NCBI GenBank assembly: GCA_003152015.1
Contig: PLZF01000051.1
Location: 1-34,943, forward strand
Source: Acidimicrobiaceae bacterium
GTDB taxonomy: Bacteria; Actinomycetota; Acidimicrobiia; Acidimicrobiales; RAAP-2
Length of the DNA stretch: 34,943 nt
Direction of reading: 5' to 3'
Below, in pieces: positions 7,789 through 16,543 of the stretch. The first letter of the stretch is position 1, and each line of letters begins with the position of its first letter. A model generated the notes under the pieces. It was not told where the DNA came from. It was given only the letters and a program-made list of their open reading frames with translations, and ran no database searches. The translations under genes and the position numbers were made by a program.

Positions 7789-9639
7789 ATGCCGGGTATG
7801 GGGCACGGGCTTCAGAACAACGACCCGACCATCAGTGCCGCATTCCATACAGAGCTGATGCACCAACTCCTCATCATTGTGCTGATTTTGGTCGTCCTGA
7901 CACTTGCGTGGAACGCCATCCGTACGATCGTGTACCGACGGTCGGTGGCCGCCGGCACGTTCGACGCTCCTGCCCCCGAGCGGGTGCGCTATCCGGAGCC
8001 GGTGGCCCGTCGCATGCTGCGGATCACATTCGGACTTCTCTGGGTAGTTGATGGGATTCTCCAAGCCCAAGGATCCATGCCCCTTGGGCTCCCGGGCACC
8101 GTCCTCACCCCGGCAGCCAGCACATCTCCCGGTTGGGTGCAGCACATCGTCAACGTTGGTGCCACCATTTGGTCAGATCACCCGGTATCCGCAGCCGCGG
8201 CGACCGTGTGGATCCAGGTCGGTATCGGAGCGTTCCTTCTGGTTGCACCCCGCGGATACTGGTCACGAGCCGCAGGAGCGGTCAGTGTCGGCTGGGGCCT
8301 TGTCGTCTGGATGTTCGGTGAGGGCTTCGGTGGGATCTTCGGGCACGGCAGCAGTTGGTTATTCGGCTCGCCTGGGGCCGTCCTCTTCTACGTTGTCGCC
8401 GGAGCGCTGCTCGCTCTGCGCGACAACTCATGGGAGACAACCAAACTGGGCAATGGGCTGCTGAGGGGAATCGGGCTGTTCTTCATCGGGATGGGCATCC
8501 TCCAGGCGTGGCCGGGTCGGGGATTCTGGTCGGGGCAGGCGGATCCGACGGCAACACCCGGCACGCTCGCCGTCATGGTCAGGCAGATGGCACAGATCTC
8601 CCAGCCGCCTCTGCTCTCATCGTGGGTTCGGTCATTCGGGTCGTTCGACGCCTCGCACGGGTGGGCGGTCAACTTGTTTGCGGTCCTGTTCCTTGTCGGC
8701 ATCGGGACCTCTTTCGTGAGTGGCAATCGTCGACTCCTCCGTGTCGGCATCGTGGCGGGCGCTGTTGTCTGCCTCGCCGACTGGATCTTCGTCCAGGACT
8801 TCGGGTTTCTCGGTGGTGTTGGCACCGATCCCAACTCGATGATTCCCATGGCCGCCCTGTTCTTCGGCGGGTATCTCGCCGTGGTTCGGCTGCCGGTCCG
8901 GGCGGAGGCCCCGATGGAGGCCCCGGTGCCGTCAGCCGCCCCAACTGCGGTGCCGGCGAGGCTTCTCGACCGCCTCAGCCCTTCGTACCTCCTGCGATGC
9001 CTCGCTGCGTTGGGAGCCGTCGGGATCGTATTGGTGGGCGCGGCCCCGATGGCGCTGGCCGCCACCAACCCGAACGCCGATCCCATCTTGACCGAGGCCA
9101 GCAATGGGACACCGAACATGGTCAACTACCCGGCCGCCCCCTTCATGCTTACCGACGAGCAAGGTCGCCACGTCTCGCTCAAGGAGCTCGCCGGGCACAT
9201 TGTGGTGCTCACCTTCCTCGATCCTGTGTGCGTCTCCGACTGCCCGCTCATTGCCCAGGAGCTGCGGATGACCGACCAGATGCTGGGCACCAGCGCGTCG
9301 AGTGTCGACCTGGTGGCAATCGTGAACAATCCCCTGTACAGCTCGATGGCTCTCACCGCCGCCTTCGATCGGCAGGAGGGACTCGACCACCTCGCCAATT
9401 GGACCTTTTTGACCGGGTCGCTCACCCAACTCCATAACGCGTGGACCAGCTACGGCGTGCAGACTGAGGTCACGCCGGCGGGGGCAATGATCGCGCACAG
9501 CGACATTGTGTTCATCATCGACCGGACAGGCCACACCCGGGAGATCCTCAACTCCAACCCCGGCAAGGGAAGTGCTGCGGGTGAGTCCTCGTTCTCGGCC
9601 CTTCTCTCGAGCCAAGTGCAGCAATTCGCGCGCTCGTGA
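7789..9639 (+). CDS. Polytopic membrane protein fused to a Sco/SenC copper-chaperone domain
   Basis: The 616-residue protein has two parts. Residues 1-425 contain about ten predicted membrane helices, with loosely repeated units (FGLLWVVDGILQAQG near 81-95 and GLFFIGMGILQAW near 229-241) that suggest internal duplication. Residues 426-616 form a thioredoxin-fold Sco domain: CVSDC (Cys481 and Cys485, the CxxxC copper motif) and a later His570 in MIAHSDIVFIID, the third copper ligand. Sco proteins deliver copper to the CuA centre of cytochrome oxidase subunit II. Free Sco proteins are about 200 residues with a single anchor, so the large membrane domain is unusual; its role (anchor, transporter or assembly platform) is unknown. 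Its stop overlaps the next gene by 4 bases. Confidence 0.85.
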   Translation: MPGMGHGLQNNDPTISAAFHTELMHQLLIIVLILVVLTLAWNAIRTIVYRRSVAAGTFDAPAPERVRYPEPVARRMLRITFGLLWVVDGILQAQGSMPLGLPGTVLTPAASTSPGWVQHIVNVGATIWSDHPVSAAAATVWIQVGIGAFLLVAPRGYWSRAAGAVSVGWGLVVWMFGEGFGGIFGHGSSWLFGSPGAVLFYVVAGALLALRDNSWETTKLGNGLLRGIGLFFIGMGILQAWPGRGFWSGQADPTATPGTLAVMVRQMAQISQPPLLSSWVRSFGSFDASHGWAVNLFAVLFLVGIGTSFVSGNRRLLRVGIVAGAVVCLADWIFVQDFGFLGGVGTDPNSMIPMAALFFGGYLAVVRLPVRAEAPMEAPVPSAAPTAVPARLLDRLSPSYLLRCLAALGAVGIVLVGAAPMALAATNPNADPILTEASNGTPNMVNYPAAPFMLTDEQGRHVSLKELAGHIVVLTFLDPVCVSDCPLIAQELRMTDQMLGTSASSVDLVAIVNNPLYSSMALTAAFDRQEGLDHLANWTFLTGSLTQLHNAWTSYGVQTEVTPAGAMIAHSDIVFIIDRTGHTREILNSNPGKGSAAGESSFSALLSSQVQQFARS

Positions 9640-10853
9640 CCGCTGCGTCAGCAGATCGGCGGCCTGCCCACCGGTTCTCGAGCCCGATCCGGGCCATGTT
9701 CACGTTCGGTGCGATCACCCTCTCGGCGGCCGCCCTGTCGGCATGCTCGTCGCCGGAGGGCACGATCCCAGTGCTTCAATCATCCGGGGAAGCAGTGAAT
9801 CCCGCTCCGTTGACCAGTTCATTTGCCAGTCAGACGGGAACGTGGGCCACGGTTGCCCTGGGGCACCTCAACGACCCGCTGAACACCTTCTGGCAGCTGC
9901 TCTTCCTGTCGAGCAGCTCCTCCAAGTGGGAGCTGGCTACGCCTCCTGGGGTGGCAAGCAATGGTGGGCTGGTGGCCTCCGCCAGTCCTTCAGGAACCGT
10001 GACCGTAGGATTCGAACCGTCATTGGACCTGCACTTTTCCCCCCTGGCCCAGAGCACGGACCTGGGCGCCACCTGGGCGCCGGGGGTCCTGTCCGGCGGA
10101 CTGTCGGTGGAGCCGGACTCCTTGGCCGCCTCGAGCGGTCATCAGTTCCTGGCACTCCTGCGCAGCGGTGGAGGCGAGGTAGTAAGCAACAGCGGTGACC
10201 TCACAAATTGGACGACGGTTGCCTCAACACGAGGCCTGACTGCCGACAACTCCACGGCTGGGTGCAGAGTAGAGGCACTCACCGCCGTCGCCTTCGGTGC
10301 CACCAGTGAGGACGTGGTGGGTGCCGCATGCGCCCATGGGGCCGAGCCTGGCATCTTCGATCTGGTCAACGGAAACTGGCGGTCGGTTGGACCGACGCTT
10401 CCGGATTCGATGGCCGGCCCGTCGCAGGTGCTTCGCCTAGTCGCCACTCCATCGGGAGTCACCGCCCTGGTGAGTGCGGGTGAGGGGAGTGCTCGCAGAC
10501 TGTTTGCCTTGTGGAGCGCCGACGGACTGAAGAGCTGGTCGGTCTCTGCGCCCCTCCCTCTAGAGGGCGGGAGCCTGACATCGACCGGAGTCACCGCCAC
10601 CGGCGGCCTGGTTGTCGCCATCAAAAGCACCGATGGCATCCGCTCGGCGTCGGTCATCAGTCCGCCAGGCAACCAGTGGCAGGAGCTCGCCGCTCCGCCA
10701 GCGGGCACGTCTGCGGTCGTTGCTACGCCCAGCGGGGGATTCGACGCGCTGATCGAAAACCAGTCGACCCTCGACGTGGACACGCTGGGCAGTGGAGGAT
10801 GGCACCGTATCCAAGCGTTGGCTGTCCCCATCCAGTACGGGTCTTCGGGATGA
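9636..10853 (+). CDS. Secreted lipoprotein with Asp-box beta-propeller signature
   Basis: A signal sequence (FTFGAITLSAAALSAC) ends in a lipobox whose cysteine is residue 37, so the protein is probably a lipoprotein on the outer face of the membrane. The rest (about 365 residues) is rich in Ser, Thr, Gly and Val with regular beta-strand spacing. STDLGATW at 140-147 is an exact Asp-box (SxDxGxTW), and there are weaker copies such as SADGLKSW. This fits a sialidase-like or Ycf48/BNR-type propeller; catalytic glycosidase residues are not evident. The GTG start overlaps the upstream Sco-fusion stop (GTGA); the ATG at 9696 is an alternative start. Coupling to a copper chaperone suggests a scaffold for oxidase assembly, by analogy with propeller assembly factors. 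Confidence 0.72.
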   Translation: MTAASADRRPAHRFSSPIRAMFTFGAITLSAAALSACSSPEGTIPVLQSSGEAVNPAPLTSSFASQTGTWATVALGHLNDPLNTFWQLLFLSSSSSKWELATPPGVASNGGLVASASPSGTVTVGFEPSLDLHFSPLAQSTDLGATWAPGVLSGGLSVEPDSLAASSGHQFLALLRSGGGEVVSNSGDLTNWTTVASTRGLTADNSTAGCRVEALTAVAFGATSEDVVGAACAHGAEPGIFDLVNGNWRSVGPTLPDSMAGPSQVLRLVATPSGVTALVSAGEGSARRLFALWSADGLKSWSVSAPLPLEGGSLTSTGVTATGGLVVAIKSTDGIRSASVISPPGNQWQELAAPPAGTSAVVATPSGGFDALIENQSTLDVDTLGSGGWHRIQALAVPIQYGSSG

Positions 10854-10917
10854 CCAACGGTCAGCCGAGCTACCGTGGTCCGACCCGCTTCCTGCAAGTT
10901 GGTAGAGGAGACCGACC

Positions 10918-11838
10918 GTGCACTACATCACCGACAATTGGTCGCTCGATCCCTTTCAGTTCGTTGTGGTTGTCGTCGTCTTCGCCCACGAAGTAGGACT
11001 TGCCCGGCTCCGTCAACGCTCGGATTCCGTTCGAACCCGCCGACGTCGACTGCACTCGTTCGCCTTCTACTCGGGCCTTGCGGTCCTGCTCCTCGCGGTT
11101 GAGTCGCCGATCGATTACTGGGCGAGCGACTACTTCTTCGTGCACATGCTCGAGCACCTCCTCATCGCCTTCTACGCGCCGATCCTGATCGTCCTCGGTG
11201 CTCCGTGGATCCCCCTTCTCTTCGCGTTACCGGTAGGTGCTCGCAGAAAGGTGGGTCGCTTCTTGATCCTCGGGCCCTGGTCACGGCTTCTTCGACGGGT
11301 CGGAAGATTTGTCACCGATCCATGGTTCGCCCTGATCTCCTTCAACGTCGTCATGGTCGTCTGGCACTTTCCGGCCGTTTTCGACTTGTCCGAGCGCAAC
11401 CAGACCGTTCATATCTGGCTGATGCACGGGAGCTTCTTCATCACCGGCGTGCTCTTCTGGCTGCAGATCATCCCCTCGCACCCCTTCAGGTTGAAGGCCA
11501 GCCCGATCTGGCAGGCCGGAGCGATAGTCGGTACGAACATCGTGATGTTCGTGCTGGCCATGGCCCTGAGCATTTTCAGCGCGTCGAGTTGGTACTCGGT
11601 GTATGCACACCTACCCGGCGTGAATTTGGCACCCTTCGCCGACCAGCAGATCGGCGCCGCCATCCTCTGGGTCTGTGGTGACTTCTGGGCGGTGCCGGCC
11701 CTCATTGTGGTGATCAAGCGGGCGATCGACCAGGAGGGATCAATCTCCAATGTGCTCGAGCGGCTTTCGCACCGCACCGCCGCACCGGCCGGCCACGATC
11801 TGCGTCCGCAACGGACCAACACTGCCGACCGGACCTAG
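10918..11838 (+). CDS. ctaG: Cytochrome c oxidase assembly factor, CtaG family (copy 1)
   Basis: The 306-residue polytopic protein (about seven predicted helices) matches the CtaG/caa3-type assembly family, which is linked to copper insertion during oxidase assembly. Typical features are [19 protein letters not shown] in an early helix, [27 protein letters not shown], and the late stretch YSVYAHLPG followed by [16 protein letters not shown]. Several His and Met residues in or near helices could bind copper. The GTG start is preceded by AGAGGAGA at a good distance. It sits between the Sco/lipoprotein pair and the subunit II genes. A paralog closes the same locus at 16657-17502. Confidence 0.88.
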   Translation: MHYITDNWSLDPFQFVVVVVVFAHEVGLARLRQRSDSVRTRRRRLHSFAFYSGLAVLLLAVESPIDYWASDYFFVHMLEHLLIAFYAPILIVLGAPWIPLLFALPVGARRKVGRFLILGPWSRLLRRVGRFVTDPWFALISFNVVMVVWHFPAVFDLSERNQTVHIWLMHGSFFITGVLFWLQIIPSHPFRLKASPIWQAGAIVGTNIVMFVLAMALSIFSASSWYSVYAHLPGVNLAPFADQQIGAAILWVCGDFWAVPALIVVIKRAIDQEGSISNVLERLSHRTAAPAGHDLRPQRTNTADRT

Positions 11839-11880
11839 GGCCAGGCCAGAACCTGTTCGGACCATGCGATGAATAGGTAC

Positions 11881-11909
11881 TTGACCAGCACCCTTGGTCG
11901 GCATACTGT
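11881..11909 (+). promoter_or_regulatory. Candidate promoter for the oxidase subunit genes
   Basis: TTGACC (11881-11886), a 17-base spacer and TACTGT (11904-11909) fit an actinobacterial -35 and a TAnnnT -10. They lie in the 192-base gap between ctaG and the cupredoxin gene, about 120 bases before the ATG at 12031. This was judged by eye. Confidence 0.38.
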
Positions 11910-12030
11910 CGGTCTCACCTTTTAGATTCTTCACGAAGTTTTAGGTAACGTCCGGCGTCTGGATAGAAGTAGGCACGGAAGGGTCCGAGGTCGGGCCTGA
12001 CCGAGTCCTCAACAGCATGAGGGGTACTGG

Positions 12031-12708
12031 ATGTCATTTGGGGGAAGGCTTTCCGTGGTCCTCGGACTCTTCGTCGTTGCCGCGGGGTTGGCTGTCTGGG
12101 CCGTGGTGGGCTTTATGCTCCCGACAACACCGACCGTCGACTTCACCGCCGCGCAGCCATCGGGTGCCCCGGTGGACCTGACCGTGCAGACGGTGGGCAC
12201 GATCGGATTCGGGGCACATCCCACATGGGTCTCGTACCTGGTGAAGAACCCCAACGGTCAATGGATCCACTCGACCGTTTGGAAGGTGCCGGCGCATACC
12301 CGCATCAACCTGACCATCGAGCAGTACGACTCGGGGAGCCCCCTCCGCAATCAACAGTGGGGCCTCGTGGCCGGAACCACAGGCGGCGTCGAGACCCTCA
12401 ATGGCAAGCCGATCGCTTTGTACGACTCCAACGGCGGCAACGGAGTTGGCCACACGTTTTCGATCCCGACTCTCGGAATCAGCGTTCCCTTGGTCGGTAT
12501 AGCGGGCGACGCCAAAAATCCCTGTAGTCAGGCACCGTGTACCACCGACTTTGACCACAACGTCATCAAAGTCTCGTTCGTGACACCGGGGCCCGGTGAG
12601 TATCCGTGGCAGTGTTACGTGCCTTGCGGCTTGGGCTTCTTGTACGGAAATGGGGGACCCATGAGCACCCTTGGATACATGGGCGGCTTCCTGGATGTCA
12701 CAGCGTGA
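12031..12708 (+). CDS. Membrane-anchored CuA-like cupredoxin, degenerate site
   Basis: The 225-residue protein has one N-terminal membrane helix (about 7-29) and a periplasm-side domain of cupredoxin character. The candidate copper ligands resemble a subunit II CuA site: His141 in GVGHTFSIPTLG, then CYVPCG (Cys195, Cys199) and Met211 in GGPMSTLGYM. The usual CuA loop is CxExCGxxHxxM. Here the Glu and the loop His are missing (Phe at 203), and the Met is about 12 residues after the second Cys instead of 7. An extra pair, Cys165 and Cys170, could form a disulfide. It may be a mononuclear copper protein donating electrons to the oxidase, or an inactive subunit II paralog. Its stop overlaps the start of the true subunit II gene (GTGA). 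Confidence 0.75.
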   Translation: MSFGGRLSVVLGLFVVAAGLAVWAVVGFMLPTTPTVDFTAAQPSGAPVDLTVQTVGTIGFGAHPTWVSYLVKNPNGQWIHSTVWKVPAHTRINLTIEQYDSGSPLRNQQWGLVAGTTGGVETLNGKPIALYDSNGGNGVGHTFSIPTLGISVPLVGIAGDAKNPCSQAPCTTDFDHNVIKVSFVTPGPGEYPWQCYVPCGLGFLYGNGGPMSTLGYMGGFLDVTA

Positions 12709-13688
12709 CCATCGACAACGCAGAATCTGAGGGCCAGGGCGTGGGGGCAGAGGCAGAGGCGGTGATCGCACAGCCAGGCAAGGAACCTCGCCACATCTGG
12801 CGCATGGTCGCCATCTGGCTGGTCCTCTCCGCCGTTCTCGACCCCCTCTACTATATTCTGGTTGGGCCCCACGTTCCCCCGGGGACGATGACCTCCGCGG
12901 CGAAGGACAATCAGTTCGACTTCAATATCCTGTTGGTGGCTGCCCTTCCGGTGTTTCTGGCGGTGTGGGTCTACCTCGCCTACTCGGCGGTGATGTGGAG
13001 AGCTTCCCGCAAGGGTGCTCCTGAGCCGGTCGGAGGGGCGCAGGCCCGGACCCATCTCGGCGTGCAGGTCGGGTGGATCGTCACCACCACCGTGATCGTG
13101 CTCGGACTGTTCGCCTTCGGCACGGTCGAAGTGATCACCAAAGCCGGTTCCGGCGGAGGTGAAGGGCCCAATCCGATCTGGACTCCCACGTCGGCCACCG
13201 TCTTGCCGGTGCAGGTCATCGCCCAACAGTGGAAATTCACCTACCGCTACCCGACCTTCGGGGGTTTTGAGACCCAACAGCTTATTGTGCCCAACAACAC
13301 CACCATCGCCTTCCACGTCACCTCGCTCGACGTGATCCATGGTTTCTGGGCCTATCAGTTGAGCATCAAGGCCGATGCCAATCCCCAGCAGGACAACGTG
13401 GCCTACGCGACCACCCGTCAGACCGGAAGTGTGACCGTTCGATGTGAGGAGCTCTGCGGCTTGTGGCACGGAGCGATGTTCAACTACGGGCAGGTCGTCT
13501 CCAAAGCCGCCTTCGTGGCCTGGGCGAAGTCCACAGAAGCCAGCGCGGCCGCCAACACCAAGCTCTTGCCGCCCTTTGCCTACACGTACGTGCCCGACGC
13601 AAACGGCTCCGCTGGCGGGTACTACCCCGACAACGTGGATCCCTATAGCAACTCAGAGGTCTACGGGGCCAAGCCGGCGTCATCGTGA
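12705..13688 (+). CDS. ctaC: Cytochrome c oxidase subunit II with CuA site
   Basis: The 327-residue protein carries the electron-entry CuA centre of an aa3-type oxidase. The full CuA set is visible: His212 in LDVIHGFWAYQL, then CEELCGLWHGAM, giving Cys247, Glu249, Cys251, His255 and Met258. Three hydrophobic segments are predicted (about 31-53, 74-98 and 121-143) instead of the two usual in subunit II. No CxxCH heme motif follows, so it is not a caa3-type fusion. The open frame extends upstream to 12606, but GTG at 12705 is chosen because it gives a 4-base overlap with the cupredoxin gene and removes an implausible basic leader. Confidence 0.93.
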   Translation: MTIDNAESEGQGVGAEAEAVIAQPGKEPRHIWRMVAIWLVLSAVLDPLYYILVGPHVPPGTMTSAAKDNQFDFNILLVAALPVFLAVWVYLAYSAVMWRASRKGAPEPVGGAQARTHLGVQVGWIVTTTVIVLGLFAFGTVEVITKAGSGGGEGPNPIWTPTSATVLPVQVIAQQWKFTYRYPTFGGFETQQLIVPNNTTIAFHVTSLDVIHGFWAYQLSIKADANPQQDNVAYATTRQTGSVTVRCEELCGLWHGAMFNYGQVVSKAAFVAWAKSTEASAAANTKLLPPFAYTYVPDANGSAGGYYPDNVDPYSNSEVYGAKPASS

Positions 13689-13803
13689 CACCGACCATCT
13701 GTGGATCCCAGTGCACCAGTCCTGCTAATGATCGGAGTGGCCCGTCGATGATCGGACCAATCAGCTTCAGCCCGGCACCGTTGAAAAAGGTGGTGGTCGA
13801 TCA

Positions 13804-15795
13804 ATGACCGTGACTGCCGAACGCGAGACTGAAGTTGTCTATCCGCACCCCACTCCACCTGTGCTCGGCGGATTTCAGGGATTGCCTCAGCGGCCCGGTT
13901 GGCTGAGCCAGCACCTAGGCACCGCAGCCATCGGAGCAGTGCTCGGGTATCTGCTGGGGCACTGGCTCGGAAACGTCGTTGCCAGCGGTTATACGAACAT
14001 CGCAAACAGCGGGGTAAACGCCGTGGCGATTACCGGGGGCCTGCTCCTCGGCGTCTTCGGATGGCTGTTGGGAATCGGCGCGTTGAACTATCCGCTGGCG
14101 AAGATGGTCGGCCTCGAACCGCGTCCCGATTATGAGTCGACCAGTTGGACCAGGTATCTGCGCTACACCGTCGACCACAAAGTTGTGGGACTTCAGTACG
14201 TCATCGGCGTACTCGCATTCCTCTTCACCGGTGGGCTTCTGGCCATGGGGATCCGTACCGAGCTGCTCTCTCCCTCCAGCCACCTCTTCGGGCCGGGGAC
14301 CTACATCGCCATCGTGAGCGAGCACGGCACGATCATGATGATGATGGCCACCTCGGTCATCGTGGGTCCGCTCGGCAACTGGCTGGTGCCGTTGATGATC
14401 GGCGCACGGCGAACCGCGTTTCCGCGCGTGGAAGCCTTCAGCTTCTGGATCTTCACTGCCGGGTACCTGGTCATCCTCTCCGCCCTCTTCTACGGCGGGT
14501 TCCCCACCGGGTGGACGGGCTACGCGCCTCTTCAGACCCAGGCCGGTGGAGGCATGATGTCCTACCTGGTCGGCTTCGCCGTCATCGGAATCGGGATGAT
14601 GGCCGCCGGCTTCAACCTGGCGGTCACCATCATCAACTACCGAGCACCGGGTATGACCTGGAGCAGGATCCCCATCTTCGTGTGGTCCATCCTCGCCACC
14701 TGCGCCCTACTCACCCTGGCTACCCCGACCCTGGTGGCCGCAGGGTTCTTCGGCATCCTCGACCACACCGCCCAGACTGCCTTCTTCGTGACCGAACACG
14801 GAGGAAGCTCCTTCCTCTGGGAGAACCTCTTCTGGTTCTTCGGCCACCCTGAGGTGTACATCATGGCCCTCCCTGGGTTCGGGATCGTCTTTGAGATCCT
14901 TCCGGTCTTCACGAGGAAGCCACTCTTCGCCTACAAGGTGGCGGCGGCGGGGATGGTGGGAGTCGCCCTCCTGTCGTTCTTCGTATGGCAGCACCACCTG
15001 TTCCAGAGTGGGATCAATCCGGACATGCGGCCGTTGTTCATGCTGACCACCGAGCTCATCTCGATCCCGACCGGGTTCATCTACTTGGTGGGCCTGGGAA
15101 CGCTCTACAAGGCGAAGATCAAGTTCGAAGTACCGATGCTCTTTGCACTGGCCCTCTTCTTTAACTTCCTCATCGGCGGGATGACCGGAGTCTTCCTCTC
15201 CGATGTCCCGGTCAACGTGACCGTGCACGGAAGCTTCTTCGTCCTGGCCCACTTCCACTACACCATTATGGGTGGATTGATCTTCGCCTTCTTCGGAGGC
15301 CTCTACTACTGGTTGCCGAAGATGACCGGCAAGACCATGAACAAGAAGCTGGGGCAGATCCACTTCTGGATCATGTTCATCTTCTTCAATCTGACCTTCT
15401 TCCCGATGTTCCTGATCGGCTTGCTCGGCCAGCCTCGTCGGGTATTCGAATATGCGCAGAACCTGCAGGCGCTCAACGATTTCTCATCGGTCAGCGCATT
15501 CATCCTCGGTGCTTCGTTCCTTGTCTTCGTGGCCAACTTCGTGTGGTCGATCTTCATCAAGCCGACTCCGGCGCCGGCCAACCCATGGGACTCGCTCGGA
15601 CTCGAGTGGCAGACGCCGACTCCTGTCCCGTACTACAACTTTGAACGCATCCCCGTCGTTCTGAGTGATCCGTATCACTACAGCGAGGAGAACGCTCCCG
15701 CTGTCGCCGATCTCGGCGAAGAAGGTGTACTCGTAGCAGCTGGGGCTTCGTCCCCTGCGAGTGTCGTCGAGGAATCCCGACCGGCAGCCGAATGA
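13804..15795 (+). CDS. ctaD: Heme-copper oxidase subunit I, divergent proton channels
   Basis: The 663-residue catalytic subunit reduces oxygen at a heme/CuB centre. All metal ligands are present: His174 (SEHGTI) and His485 for the low-spin heme, His483 (AHFHYT) for the high-spin heme, and His348, His397 and His398 for CuB. Tyr352 in FGHPEVY is the cross-link candidate, Glu350 the E286 equivalent, and QPRR the propionate-binding pair. By eye, the D-channel Asp (R. sphaeroides D132, GAPDMAFPR) is Arg203 in GARRTAFPR, and the K-channel Lys (K362, PTGIK) is Ile426 in PTGFI. About 115 residues with two extra predicted helices precede the canonical TVDHK helix. The ATG has AAGGTGGTG upstream. The stop overlaps subunit III. 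Confidence 0.95.
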   Translation: MTVTAERETEVVYPHPTPPVLGGFQGLPQRPGWLSQHLGTAAIGAVLGYLLGHWLGNVVASGYTNIANSGVNAVAITGGLLLGVFGWLLGIGALNYPLAKMVGLEPRPDYESTSWTRYLRYTVDHKVVGLQYVIGVLAFLFTGGLLAMGIRTELLSPSSHLFGPGTYIAIVSEHGTIMMMMATSVIVGPLGNWLVPLMIGARRTAFPRVEAFSFWIFTAGYLVILSALFYGGFPTGWTGYAPLQTQAGGGMMSYLVGFAVIGIGMMAAGFNLAVTIINYRAPGMTWSRIPIFVWSILATCALLTLATPTLVAAGFFGILDHTAQTAFFVTEHGGSSFLWENLFWFFGHPEVYIMALPGFGIVFEILPVFTRKPLFAYKVAAAGMVGVALLSFFVWQHHLFQSGINPDMRPLFMLTTELISIPTGFIYLVGLGTLYKAKIKFEVPMLFALALFFNFLIGGMTGVFLSDVPVNVTVHGSFFVLAHFHYTIMGGLIFAFFGGLYYWLPKMTGKTMNKKLGQIHFWIMFIFFNLTFFPMFLIGLLGQPRRVFEYAQNLQALNDFSSVSAFILGASFLVFVANFVWSIFIKPTPAPANPWDSLGLEWQTPTPVPYYNFERIPVVLSDPYHYSEENAPAVADLGEEGVLVAAGASSPASVVEESRPAAE

Positions 15796-16469
15796 GTGGA
15801 GACAACGCGGTGACTGATACAGCCGACAAACCCCCGATGTTCGCCGAAACTCCCGAGGAGAGGGAGTTCGAGCTGCGCGCTGCAGTCGGTGCCTACTGGT
15901 CCGGAGGGCGTCTGCTGATCGGCATGTTCACGTTCCTCTTCGCCTCGCTGGCCTTTGCCTACTTCTATTTGAGGTCGAACAATGCTGGGCAACTCTGGCG
16001 GCCCGGCGGTATAACCGCTCCGACCGGAATCGGTGGGGCAATCTTCGCCGTGGCGGTGGCGTCCTCACTGCTCGCCATCTACGGGCAGGGGCGCCTTCGA
16101 TCGGGATCGACCCTCGATTGGGAGGTGAGTGGCTGGACAGCGGTCCTCGGAGGACTTGTGGCCGTCGGTCTTCAGATCTGGCAGCTGACCCAGCTTCCCT
16201 TCTTCCCCGGATCCAGCGGGTATGCGTCGTGCTTCATCGGTTGGGCGGTGATGAACATCATGCTGCTCGTCAGCGGGGTGTACTGGCTCGAGACCAACCT
16301 GGCCCTCTGCATTCGACTGCGTCGCCTCGACGCCGAGGACGGGACACTGGCTACCTCGGTGGGTCCCACCGCCCAGCTCTTTCGGGCCAATGTCGAGTCC
16401 TGCACGTACTTCTGGGGATTTATGGCGGTGGTGGGCGGCCTGTTCTGGGTGTTCTTCTACCTGATCTGA
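15792..16469 (+). CDS. ctaE: Cytochrome c oxidase subunit III
   Basis: The 225-residue protein has five predicted membrane helices, the usual number for short actinobacterial subunit III. The first (about 41-60, ending FASLAFAYFYLR) and last (about 203-224, ending FWVFFYLI) match the family pattern. Subunit III has no redox centre and stabilises subunit I. The ATG overlaps the subunit I stop (ATGA), so the two are translationally coupled. Overall similarity to canonical subunit III appears modest, in keeping with the divergent subunit I. Confidence 0.88.
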   Translation: MSGDNAVTDTADKPPMFAETPEEREFELRAAVGAYWSGGRLLIGMFTFLFASLAFAYFYLRSNNAGQLWRPGGITAPTGIGGAIFAVAVASSLLAIYGQGRLRSGSTLDWEVSGWTAVLGGLVAVGLQIWQLTQLPFFPGSSGYASCFIGWAVMNIMLLVSGVYWLETNLALCIRLRRLDAEDGTLATSVGPTAQLFRANVESCTYFWGFMAVVGGLFWVFFYLI

Positions 16470-16543
16470 TCAGGACGATTGATCACGAGTAGGGGCAATG
16501 GGTATCATTTTGGACACGAAGCGAGAGTGAGGTTGGTAGGCCA

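Noticed and set aside
8355-9437. 360-codon plus-strand open frame
   Set aside because: It is nested in another frame of the Sco-fusion gene, Arg/Gly/Pro-rich, and without recognisable features.
12606-12704. Upstream extension of subunit II to an earlier ATG
   Set aside because: The extension lies inside the cupredoxin gene and encodes a basic, non-conserved leader; the GTGA overlap at 12705 is the better start.
12705-13688. caa3-type oxidase with cytochrome c domain on subunit II
   Set aside because: No CxxCH motif occurs after the CuA site, so subunit II carries no heme c.
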